NCBI GenBank assembly: GCA_017860675.1
Contig: JAGDMV010000007.1
Coordinates: 1 to 20,390, forward strand
Source: Chloroflexota bacterium
GTDB taxonomy: Bacteria; Chloroflexota; Limnocylindria; Limnocylindrales; CSP1-4
Direction: 5' to 3'
DNA length: 20,390 bases
Under the pieces are notes generated by a model. That model saw only the letters and a list, made by a program, of their open reading frames with translations, did not search any database and had not been told where the DNA came from. Each line of letters begins with the position of its first letter. The stretch's first letter is position 1. This document shows, piece by piece, positions 14,331 through 20,390 of the stretch. The translations under genes and the position numbers were made by a program.

Positions 14331-15043
14331 ACGACGTCCTCAGCGATGTTGGTGCAGCGGTCGCCGATCCGCTCGAGGTAGTGGGCGGCCAGCAGGAGCT
14401 TGGCCGCCCGCTCGACATTGCCCGGATCCGCCTTGCCCAGGACGACAACATCCTCCTGGACCCGGTGATAGATCCGGTCGAGCTCGTCGTCGCGATGGGC
14501 CACCGAGCGGGCGAGATCGGCGTCGGAGTCGACCAGCGCGCGGACCGTGTCGGCCAGGAGGTCGGCCGCGAGGCCGCCCATCTCGGGCAGGCCGAGGTGG
14601 CCGGCGAGGGGCGGCTCGGGGGCGAGGTCGGCGGCTCGCTTGGCGACGTTCGCGGCATAGTCGCCGATCCGCTCGAGCTCGTAGGCCACGAGGTCGAGGC
14701 TGAGCAGGAAGCGCAGGTCGCGGGCGACCGGGGCCTGGGTCGCGATCGTGTTGACGACCTCGTTGATCGCCTCGTGCTGGAGCTCGTTGATGTGGCGGTC
14801 GTTCTCGATCACCGCCATCGCCCGGGCCGCGTCGTGGCCGGCCAGTGCCTCGACTGCCTCGCGGATGGCGACCTCGATGAGACTGCCCATGCGCAGCAGG
14901 GTGTCCTTGATGTGCCGCTCGTGGCGGTCGAGCGGCGGACGGTGGAGCTCGGTCACGGGCTGCGGCAGCTCGCCTTCCACCGAGCGAAGGATGACGTCGA
15001 CGTCGCCCTCGCGGGCGGGGTCCAGCCTCTTCTGGTCGCTCAT
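14291..15043 (-). CDS. phoU: Phosphate signalling protein PhoU
   Basis: A 250-residue cytoplasmic adaptor that connects PstSCAB transport state to the kinase and damps Pho signalling. Two PhoU three-helix repeats each carry the family's metal-binding signature: ELERIGDYAANVA (122-134) and YLERIGDRCTNIA (222-234). The first ~35 residues (to about PLDRHERHIKD) extend beyond the typical PhoU start and are charged. The ATG at 15043 is preceded by GGAGGAG at good distance. It is the last gene of the pst operon, 16 bp after pstB. The gene end overlaps the end of the convergent kinase gene by 40 bases, leaving no space for a terminator. Confidence 0.95.
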   Translation of the reverse strand: MSDQKRLDPAREGDVDVILRSVEGELPQPVTELHRPPLDRHERHIKDTLLRMGSLIEVAIREAVEALAGHDAARAMAVIENDRHINELQHEAINEVVNTIATQAPVARDLRFLLSLDLVAYELERIGDYAANVAKRAADLAPEPPLAGHLGLPEMGGLAADLLADTVRALVDSDADLARSVAHRDDELDRIYHRVQEDVVVLGKADPGNVERAAKLLLAAHYLERIGDRCTNIAEDVVYFATGATEDLNP

Positions 15044-15059
15044 CTGGCTCCTCCGCGGC

Positions 15060-15944
15060 TCAGCCGAACCGGCCGGACACGTAGTCCTCGGTCATCTTGT
15101 TGGCCGGGTTGGTGAAGATCCTGGTGGTCTCGTCCTGCTCCACGATGTAGCCGGCCCGGTCCTCGGCCATGTTCAGGAAGACGGTGTAGTCGGAGGCTCG
15201 GGCCGCCTGCTGCATGTTGTGGGTGACGATCACGATCGTATACCGCTCGGTGAGCTCTGCCATGAGATCCTCGATCTGGAGCGTCGCTCGCGGGTCGAGC
15301 GCCGAGCAGGGCTCGTCCATCAGGATGAGCTCGGGCTCGGTCGCGATCGCCCGGGCGATGCAGAGTCGCTGCTGCTGGCCGCCGGACAGGGACAGGCCCG
15401 ACTGCTTGAGCTTGTCCTTGACCTCGTTCCAGAGGGCGGCACGGCGGAGACTCGCTTCGACGAGGTCGTCGAGGTTGCCCTTCATGCCGGTCACCCGCGG
15501 GCCGAAGGCGACGTTGTCGTAGATCGACTTCGGGAAGGGGTTCGGCTTCTGGAACACCATCCCGACGCGCCGCCGGACCTCGACCGGATCGACGTACGGG
15601 GCGTACAGGTTCTCGCCGTGGAAGAGGACCTGGCCCTCGAGCCGAGTGTGGGGGATGAGGTCGTTCATCCGGTTGATGGTTCGCAGGAGGGTGGACTTGC
15701 CGCAGCCGGACGGGCCGATCAGGGCCGTGATCCGGTTGCGGTGGATGTCGACCGTCACATCCTTCACCGCCCGGAAGGAGCCGTAGTAGAAGTGCACGCC
15801 GCGGAAGGCGAGGACGGGCTGCTCCTCCGCGCTTCCCGTCGCATGCGGCTCCAGCGGCGTCGCGGCATCGATCCGGAGGGAGACCGCGGGCCCATCCACG
15901 GCCGCGGGCGGTGCGCCGTCAGGCGCAGGCGGAGTGCTCGTCAT
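15060..15944 (-). CDS. pstB: Phosphate ABC transporter ATP-binding protein PstB
   Basis: A 294-residue ATPase that powers phosphate import. Landmarks are Walker A GPSGCGKST (77-85), the Q-loop in MVFQKPNPFPKSIYDNVAFGPR (129-150, a PstB hallmark), signature LSGGQ (186-190), Walker B LILMDEP (206-212), the D-loop SALD, and switch H242 (THN). The N-terminus has a ~43-residue Pro/Ala-rich extension before LAFRGVHFYYG. Start choice: the ATG at 15944 has GAGG eight bases upstream. Another ATG at 15980 overlaps the pstA stop by seven bases and would add 12 residues; coupling from that site is possible. The order pstS-C-A-B-phoU is the canonical one. Confidence 0.96.
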   Translation of the reverse strand: MTSTPPAPDGAPPAAVDGPAVSLRIDAATPLEPHATGSAEEQPVLAFRGVHFYYGSFRAVKDVTVDIHRNRITALIGPSGCGKSTLLRTINRMNDLIPHTRLEGQVLFHGENLYAPYVDPVEVRRRVGMVFQKPNPFPKSIYDNVAFGPRVTGMKGNLDDLVEASLRRAALWNEVKDKLKQSGLSLSGGQQQRLCIARAIATEPELILMDEPCSALDPRATLQIEDLMAELTERYTIVIVTHNMQQAARASDYTVFLNMAEDRAGYIVEQDETTRIFTNPANKMTEDYVSGRFG

Positions 15945-15973
15945 CCTGTGTTCCTCGGTGGAGTCGGGCCTGG

Positions 15974-16900
15974 TCACCATTCGCGGACGTACCGGTTGCG
16001 GAGCAGGATCGCGATGGCGTTGGCGAACAGGGTCACGGCCAGAAGGACGATGATCGCGGCCGAGGTCAGCTCGCGGAAGTCGGCCTGCGGCTTGCGCGCC
16101 CAGTCGTAGACGATGATCGGCAGCACGGTGTACGGCCCGGTCAGGATCTCCCCGAGCGAGCCGCCGGTGGAGAAGGAGCCCATGACCGCTCCCGCCAGGA
16201 TGAGCGGGGCGGTCTCGCCCAGGGCCCGCGACAGGGCAAGGACCATGCCGGTCAGGATGCCGGGCGCGGCCGAGGGCAGGATCAGCGTACGGACCACCTG
16301 CCAGTGCGACGCGCCGATCCCGAAGCCGGCCTCGCGGATGGTGGACGGGACCGCCCGGATTGCCTCGCTGGCGGTGATGATCACCAGCGGCAGGACGAGC
16401 ACCGCCAGGGTCAGGGCTCCGGCCAGGATGTTGCGGCCGTTGCCGAACCCGAGCGCGGCGAAGGCGGCCACGAACACCGCCAGGCCGAGCAGGCCGTACA
16501 CGACCGACGGGACACCGGCGAGGTTGCGGATGTTGACCGTGATCAAGCGGGTAAGGCGGTTGTCGGGCGCGTACTCCTCGAGGTAGACCGCGGTCAGGAC
16601 GCCAACCGGGAAGGCGAAGAGCGGCACGAGCACGGCCATGATCAGGGTGCCGATGATTCCCTGGGCGACGCCGGCCTGCGAGGGCCGGCTGGAGAGGGGC
16701 GAGGTGAGGAAGTCGAGGCCACGCTCGGCGAAGACCGGCAGGCCCTTCGCCAGCACGTCGGCCAGCAGGACGAACAGGGTCACGAGGGCGAACAGGAGGC
16801 TGAGCAGGAGGACGATCTCGAAGACGAAGCCGGCCCAGTCGCGCCCGCCGGATCTGAGCGAGCGCTGAACGCTGCTGGTGGTGACGGCAGAGACGCTCAT
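15974..16900 (-). CDS. pstA: Phosphate ABC transporter permease PstA
   Basis: A 308-residue inner-membrane permease with about six hydrophobic segments, the first at about 24-50. The EAA loop that docks PstB is at about 178-210 (SEAIRAVPSTIREAGFGIGASHW then VRTLILP), and LSRALGETAPL (223-233) is the typical permease motif following it. RNLAGVPSVVYGLLGL (125-140) is characteristic of the phosphate permease pair. The ATG at 16900 is preceded by AGGGG. It starts nine bases after the pstC stop. Assignment as PstA rather than PstC rests on operon order and on similarity to the PstA subfamily (PYTVLPIIVYDWAR). Confidence 0.94.
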   Translation of the reverse strand: MSVSAVTTSSVQRSLRSGGRDWAGFVFEIVLLLSLLFALVTLFVLLADVLAKGLPVFAERGLDFLTSPLSSRPSQAGVAQGIIGTLIMAVLVPLFAFPVGVLTAVYLEEYAPDNRLTRLITVNIRNLAGVPSVVYGLLGLAVFVAAFAALGFGNGRNILAGALTLAVLVLPLVIITASEAIRAVPSTIREAGFGIGASHWQVVRTLILPSAAPGILTGMVLALSRALGETAPLILAGAVMGSFSTGGSLGEILTGPYTVLPIIVYDWARKPQADFRELTSAAIIVLLAVTLFANAIAILLRNRYVREW

Positions 16901-16909
16901 CGATGACCC

Positions 16910-17842
16910 CTAGTACCGCTGCCGGGTGCGCCGGACGAAGACATCCCCGACGACATTGAGCGCCAGGGTCACCAGGAACAGCAGGAGTCCGAGGAAGAAC
17001 AGGCTGAGGTACGCGGCCGAATCGCCCGTCACCTGGTCGCTGCCAGTGGCCAGCGAAGCCATGGCCGCGGTCAGCGTCTGGCCAGGCCCGAGCGGGTTGA
17101 GGGTGAACAGGGAACCGCCCGTCGCGCCCGCGGCAACCGCCACGACCATCGTCTCGCCCACGGTCCTGGAGATGGCCAGGATGAAGGCCGCGACCACGCC
17201 CGAGACCGATGCCGGCAGCACGACCCGCAGCACGGTCGTGGTCCGGCGCGCTCCGAGGCCGTACGAGGCTTCCCGGAGCGAGCGGGGCACCGCCCGCATC
17301 GCATCCTCCGAGACGGAGGCGACGAGGGGGATCGTCAGGATGCCCACCCCGATCCCGGCAGCCAGGAAGTTGAAGGTGCTCGCGGTCGGGAAGATCGCCT
17401 TGACCACGTTGGGGCTGATCCAGGTCAGGGCGAAGAACCCGAGCACGACGGAGGGAATGCCGGCCAGGATCTCGAGCACCGGCTTGATCCTGTTCCGGGT
17501 CCCGAGGCCGGCGTACTCGGACAGCCAGATCGCGGCCAGCAGGCCGGCCGGCCCGGCCAGCAGCATGGCGATGACCGTGATCATCAGCGTGCCCGCGAAG
17601 AGGGTCGCCAGGTCGTACATGCCCCGCCGCGGGAACCAGCCCGGGGCCGACAGCTGGCTGAGCTCGATCTGGCTGAGGAACATGATCGACTCGGCCAGGA
17701 CCGAGAGGACGATGCCCACGCTGATGACGATGGACAGCCCGGCCGCGGCCATGAGGACCGCCTTCGCGAGCCTCTCGCTCCGGCGTCGGCCGGGCCGCCC
17801 GACGAGGCTGCTGCCGCTGGCGGTACGCGTGGCCTGGGTCAT
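16910..17842 (-). CDS. pstC: Phosphate ABC transporter permease PstC
   Basis: A 310-residue inner-membrane permease. The first 26 residues are Arg-rich and cytoplasmic; the first helix is about 28-50, and five further hydrophobic segments follow. The EAA loop is at about 178-210 (SEDAMRAVPRSLREASYGLGA then LRVVLP), and ISRTVGETMVVAVAAG follows. EILAGIPSVVLGFFAL (124-139) is the conserved PstC/PstA segment. The start ATG at 17842 has GGGAGAG upstream; an in-frame ATG at 17860 would add six residues but lacks a ribosome site. It is second in the operon, 118 bp after pstS, and that gap contains a hairpin. Confidence 0.94.
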   Translation of the reverse strand: MTQATRTASGSSLVGRPGRRRSERLAKAVLMAAAGLSIVISVGIVLSVLAESIMFLSQIELSQLSAPGWFPRRGMYDLATLFAGTLMITVIAMLLAGPAGLLAAIWLSEYAGLGTRNRIKPVLEILAGIPSVVLGFFALTWISPNVVKAIFPTASTFNFLAAGIGVGILTIPLVASVSEDAMRAVPRSLREASYGLGARRTTTVLRVVLPASVSGVVAAFILAISRTVGETMVVAVAAGATGGSLFTLNPLGPGQTLTAAMASLATGSDQVTGDSAAYLSLFFLGLLLFLVTLALNVVGDVFVRRTRQRY

Positions 17843-17904
17843 GGACCGATGCTCTCCCATTGGTCGAGCCGGCGACGGGCCCTTGTCCAGCCCGCCGGTT
17901 AGCA

Positions 17905-17939
17905 GAACTGACCGGGCCCCGAGCAGACCCGGTCGGTTC
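17905..17939 (-). terminator. pstS-pstC intergenic hairpin (attenuator or mRNA-stability element)
   Basis: A 12-bp inverted repeat (17905-17916 with 17928-17939) with one internal T/G mismatch encloses an 11-base loop, located in the 118-bp space between pstS and pstC. No T-run follows on the minus strand (next bases TGCTAACC), so it does not look like a full intrinsic terminator. In binding-protein transporter operons such hairpins commonly protect the upstream mRNA or partially stop transcription, giving more binding protein than permease; that role is inferred here. Confidence 0.6.
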
Positions 17940-17960
17940 TCGGTACGAGGAGCTGCGAGG

Positions 17961-18986
17961 TTACTTCACGGCTTCCCAGGCAGCGCGCGTCGCGTCGAGC
18001 TCGCCTGCCGGCAGGTTCACGTAGGGGACGTCCTTGAGGACCTGCTCGATGGTGCCGGGTGCGAGGTAGAAGTCGACCCAGGCGGCCAGGGCCGGGTTCT
18101 CCATGGCCTTGGCCTTGTTGACGTAGATGTAGAGGGCGCGGGACAGCGGGTAGCTGCCGTCGCTGATCGTCTCCGCGGACGGCGCCACGCAGGTGCCGTT
18201 GGCCTCCTTGGCCACGGCCAGCTCCTTGATGGAGTCCTTGCTCTCCTCGGCGAAGGCGAAGCCGACCCAGCCGAGCGAGGTCGGGCTGCCGGCGATGCCC
18301 TCGATGATCACGTTGTCGTTGGGGCTTGCCTGGTAGTCCGGCCGCGTGACCGCCTCCTTGCCGCGGGACTCGGCGATCTTGGCCAGCGCCAGCTCGACGA
18401 AGGTGTCGTAGGTCCCCGACTCTTCGCCCGGGCCGGTGATCGACAGGTCGGCGGCGGGCAGGACCGTGCTGGAGCCAAGCTCCGTGGCGATCGCGGCCGC
18501 GTCGGACCACTTGGTGAAGCCGGTGGACTCGGGGCCGATGAGCGCGTAGAGGTCGGGGAACGACAGGCAGCTGATCGCGTCGTTGGCCGGGTTGGTCAGG
18601 ACGGTGATGCCGTCGTAGGCGATCTTGAGCTCGACCCAGTCGATGCCGGCGTCCTCGCAGGCGGCCTTCTCCTCGTCCTTGATCTTTCGCGAGGCGTCGG
18701 AGACGTCCGTCTCGCCGGCGCAGAAGCGCTTGAAGCCATCGCCCGTCCCTGGACCGGTGATGTCCCACTTGAACTCGGGGTTGGTCTCCTTGAACAGTTC
18801 GGCCACGCCGGTCGAGATCGGCTCGACCGTGGACGAGCCGGACACGGTGATGCTCCCGGAGACCTCGCCGGCCGGGGCCTGCGTCCCCTCAGCGGGTGTC
18901 GGGCTGGCGCTGCTCGTGCAGGCGCCGACCACGAAGATGGCTGCCAGCGCCAGCGCGCCGACACGCTTGCTCGAGGTGATCGTCAT
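17961..18986 (-). CDS. pstS: Phosphate-binding lipoprotein PstS
   Basis: A 341-residue extracytoplasmic phosphate-capture lipoprotein feeding PstCAB. The ATG at 18986 is preceded by GGAGGAG. The signal peptide ends with lipobox VGAC and the lipidated residue would be C23; a Ser/Thr/Pro-rich tether follows. The phosphate-site stretch ITVSGSSTVEPIS (about 44-56) with GPGTGDGFKRFCAGETDVSDASRKI is characteristic of PstS, and SITGPGEESGTYDTF and SLGWVGFAFAEE are further family landmarks. It heads the operon, with a possible PHO-box array about 100 bp upstream. The lipoprotein form fits a cell without a conventional periplasm, though lipoprotein binding proteins also occur elsewhere. Confidence 0.96.
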   Translation of the reverse strand: MTITSSKRVGALALAAIFVVGACTSSASPTPAEGTQAPAGEVSGSITVSGSSTVEPISTGVAELFKETNPEFKWDITGPGTGDGFKRFCAGETDVSDASRKIKDEEKAACEDAGIDWVELKIAYDGITVLTNPANDAISCLSFPDLYALIGPESTGFTKWSDAAAIATELGSSTVLPAADLSITGPGEESGTYDTFVELALAKIAESRGKEAVTRPDYQASPNDNVIIEGIAGSPTSLGWVGFAFAEESKDSIKELAVAKEANGTCVAPSAETISDGSYPLSRALYIYVNKAKAMENPALAAWVDFYLAPGTIEQVLKDVPYVNLPAGELDATRAAWEAVK

Positions 18987-19084
18987 GCCAGGTAGCTCCT
19001 CCATGCCCCGCGGCACCGGCTCAGGCTGGCCGCGCTTCGTGGGCGTCCGGCGGCGGTCGCCGCTCGCCGCGCGATGCTCGCGGG

Positions 19085-19128
19085 CCGTGATCAACAGGGT
19101 GTTTCCGGGCGATGAATGAAGCGTTATC
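19085..19128 (-). promoter_or_regulatory. Candidate PHO-box-like array (four 11-bp units) upstream of pstS
   Basis: Read on the minus strand, four consecutive 11-base units begin GATAACG, ATTCATC, GGAAACA and GTTGATC. They match the actinobacterial PHO-box unit core GTTCACC at 4, 5, 3 and 5 of 7 positions, in the 11-bp register expected for tandem response-regulator binding. The array ends 99 bp before the pstS ATG. This is pattern reading by eye, without a matrix score. Confidence 0.35.
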
Positions 19129-19202
19129 TCGCGACGGGCGGGGGCGCAGACGCGGCCTCGGTGCGCGCCGGCCGGGCAGGACGGCAGGCGGCGATCGTCT
19201 GA

Positions 19203-19254
19203 CCGTCCGACTGGCCGGTTCCGGGCCGTGCCGGACGGCCCCCCTGCGGGAACC
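19203..19254 (+). promoter_or_regulatory. Leader with mutually exclusive hairpins upstream of acyl-CoA synthetase
   Basis: Structure A stacks GGTTCC/GGAACC (19217-19222 with 19249-19254) directly on GGGCCGT/ACGGCCC (19223-19229 with 19235-19241), a 13-bp arm with a seven-base bulge on the 3' side. Structure B pairs CCGTCCG (19203-19209) with CGGACGG (19232-19238), using the same 3' bases as structure A. Only one can form at a time. The element lies 97 bases before the ATG. In GC-rich DNA chance pairing is frequent, so function is unproven. Confidence 0.35.
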
Positions 19255-19350
19255 ACCGGACCCTGTGCGGCGCCTGCCGAACCATGCGACGCTCCACGGA
19301 ACGCCCCACCAGCGGCTGTGTCGCCGTGCCCGCCAAGGAGCCCCCTCGCC

Positions 19351-20390
19351 ATGAACATCGCCACCCCGCCCGGCCGGTCGCGCGAAGTGAAGGACCGCGT
19401 CAGCGACGTGCTCGGCTACGCCCGGAGCCCGCTCGAGCCGTTCTTCACGCCCCGCTCGGTGGCCGTGATCGGCGCGACGGAGAAGCCCGGCAGCGTCGGC
19501 CGGACCGTGTTCTGGAACCTGATCAGCAGCCCCTTCGGCGGGACCGTCTACCCGATCAACCCCAACCGCTCGTCGATCCTCGGCGTCAAGGCGTACCCCA
19601 GCCTGGCGGACGTGCCCGAGCCGGTCGAGCTGGCCGTGGTCTGCACCCCGGCGCCGTCGGCTCCCGGCGTCATGGCCGAGTGCGTCGAGGTCGGCGTGAA
19701 GACCGTGATCATCATCTCGGCCGGCTTCAAGGAGATCGGACCCGAGGGGGCCGCCCTCGAGCAGCGCGTCCTCGAGCTGGCCCGGGCTGCCAACATCCGG
19801 GTCATCGGCCCCAACTGCCTCGGGGTGATGAGCCCGGTCTCGGGTCTGAACGCGACGTTCGCAGCCGGGATCGCCCGGCCCGGCAGCGTCGGCTTCATCA
19901 GCCAGAGCGGCGCGCTGCTGACGGCGGTCCTCGACTGGAGCGCCAAGGAAGGCGTCGGCTTCAGCTCGGTCATCTCGCTCGGCTCGATGCTCGACGTCGG
20001 CTGGGGCGACATGATCTACTACCTCGGCGACGATCCGCGCACCCAGAGCATCGTCATCTACATGGAGACGATCGGCGATGCGCGCGACTTCCTGTCGGCC
20101 GCGCGCGAGGTCGCGCTGTCCAAGCCGATCATCATCATCAAGCCCGGGCGGACCGCCCAGGCGGCCAAGGCCGCCGCCTCGCACACTGGCTCGCTCACCG
20201 GCAGCGACGAGGTCCTGGCCGCTGCCTTCCGCCGGGTGGGCGCGATCCGCGTCGACCGGATCTCCGACCTGTTCGGCATCGCCGACGTGCTCGCCAAGCA
20301 GCCCCGCCCGCACGGCCCGCGGCTGACGATCGTCACCAACGCCGGCGGCCCCGGCGTGCTCGCCACGGACGCCCTGGTCACCGGCGGCGG
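19351..20390 (+). CDS. Acyl-CoA synthetase (NDP-forming) / acetate--CoA ligase family, 3' truncated
   Basis: The first 346 codons of a protein continuing past the window. The ATG at 19351 has AAGGAG ten bases upstream. Residues about 30-125 are a CoA-binding Rossmann domain (FFTPRSVAVIGATEKPGSVGRTVFWNL, then GTVYPINP), and 150-315 the succinyl-CoA-ligase-like domains (VIGPNCLGVMSP, GFISQSGALLTAVLDW). H278 in AASHTGSLTGSD is the expected phospho-histidine of ADP-forming acetyl-CoA synthetases, so the alpha part looks active. A second ligase domain begins near 322 (RLTIVTNAGGPGVLA). The missing part should hold an ATP-grasp domain and may add a GNAT domain, which would make it a protein acetyltransferase (Pat/PatZ type). 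Reaction, if synthetase: acyl-CoA + ADP + Pi to acid + ATP + CoA. It diverges from pstS. Confidence 0.9.
   Translation, partial: MNIATPPGRSREVKDRVSDVLGYARSPLEPFFTPRSVAVIGATEKPGSVGRTVFWNLISSPFGGTVYPINPNRSSILGVKAYPSLADVPEPVELAVVCTPAPSAPGVMAECVEVGVKTVIIISAGFKEIGPEGAALEQRVLELARAANIRVIGPNCLGVMSPVSGLNATFAAGIARPGSVGFISQSGALLTAVLDWSAKEGVGFSSVISLGSMLDVGWGDMIYYLGDDPRTQSIVIYMETIGDARDFLSAAREVALSKPIIIIKPGRTAQAAKAAASHTGSLTGSDEVLAAAFRRVGAIRVDRISDLFGIADVLAKQPRPHGPRLTIVTNAGGPGVLATDALVTGG

Larger units (their letters stand above)
18987..19350. promoter_or_regulatory. 364-bp divergent promoter region, pstS / acyl-CoA synthetase
   Basis: No protein gene is recognised here. The pstS side holds the array of 11-base units at 19085-19128. 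The acyl-CoA synthetase side holds the hairpins at 19203-19254 and the Shine-Dalgarno AAGGAG at 19335-19340. The only AT-richer patch is about 19090-19129 and must contain the main promoter signals for one or both directions; TTATCT (19124-19129) could be a plus-strand -10, but no firm -35/-10 pair is readable. Confidence 0.5.

Noticed and set aside
15945..15980. pstB start at the upstream ATG (15980)
   Set aside because: It overlaps the pstA stop and has no ribosome site, whereas the ATG at 15944 has GAGG at good spacing. Coupled initiation at 15980 cannot be excluded.
16926..18995. A 689-codon plus-strand open frame opposite pstC and pstS
   Set aside because: It lies antisense to two well-defined genes and the gap between them, its composition changes where those genes change, and no domain is visible.
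14291..19128. The phosphate cluster as a new signalling system
   Set aside because: Gene order pstS-C-A-B-phoU plus a PhoB/PhoR pair is a known arrangement. Only the missing kinase membrane anchor and the regulatory sites are unusual.
1..20390. tRNA or rRNA genes, CRISPR arrays, insertion sequences, integrases, phage genes
   Set aside because: Reading both strands I found no T-loop/acceptor pattern, no regularly spaced repeats and no transposase or recombinase motifs. Gene content and composition are uniform and chromosomal.

Overview
The window is very GC-rich bacterial chromosome, densely coded with housekeeping genes and no sign of mobile DNA. The gene content is Rho, Obg with a C-terminal OCT domain, comEA-comEC-holA, an F420/flavin-type luciferase-family oxidoreductase, a Pst/Pho phosphate cluster and an NDP-forming acyl-CoA synthetase. 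Together with frequent GTG/TTG starts and 4-base stop/start overlaps, this suggests a high-GC Chloroflexota lineage (Limnocylindria-like) or, less likely, an actinobacterium. That placement is inference from style and gene content; no 16S or marker search could be run.

Layout. 2-718 (+): 3' part of rho. 719-1054: non-coding, with a possible structured leader. 1055-2392 (+): TTG-started membrane-anchored LysM-LysM-M23 cell-wall hydrolase. 2478-4974 (+): obgE-nadD-rsfS, translationally coupled. 5189-5443 (+): small unrecognised Cys-rich (zinc-ribbon-like) protein. 5555-10642 (-): comEA-comEC-HD hydrolase-holA, with a long comEC/HD overlap. 10861-12195 (-): cupin and LLM oxidoreductase. 12449-14330 (+): PhoB-like regulator and a PhoR-like kinase with no membrane segment. 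14291-18986 (-): pstS-pstC-pstA-pstB-phoU, convergent with the two-component pair and overlapping it by 40 bases. 19351-end (+): acyl-CoA synthetase (NDP-forming), cut by the window edge.

The genes form three functional blocks. The first joins ribosome and NAD maturation (obgE, nadD, rsfS) with envelope remodelling. The second is a DNA-uptake operon (ComEA receptor, ComEC channel) that also carries the replicative clamp-loader subunit delta. The third is a complete phosphate-sensing circuit: PstS captures phosphate, PstCAB imports it, PhoU links transporter state to the kinase, and the kinase drives the response regulator. A run of four 11-base units upstream of pstS resembles an actinobacterial PHO box and would close this loop.

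I do not see a convincing new multi-gene system. The points most worth a second look are the apparently soluble PhoR-like kinase, the PHO-box-like array, a leader with mutually exclusive hairpins ahead of the acyl-CoA synthetase, the dyad and leaderless-type promoter of the response regulator, paired tandem repeats upstream of comEA, the pstS-pstC intergenic hairpin, the comEC 3' extension, and the small Cys-rich protein.
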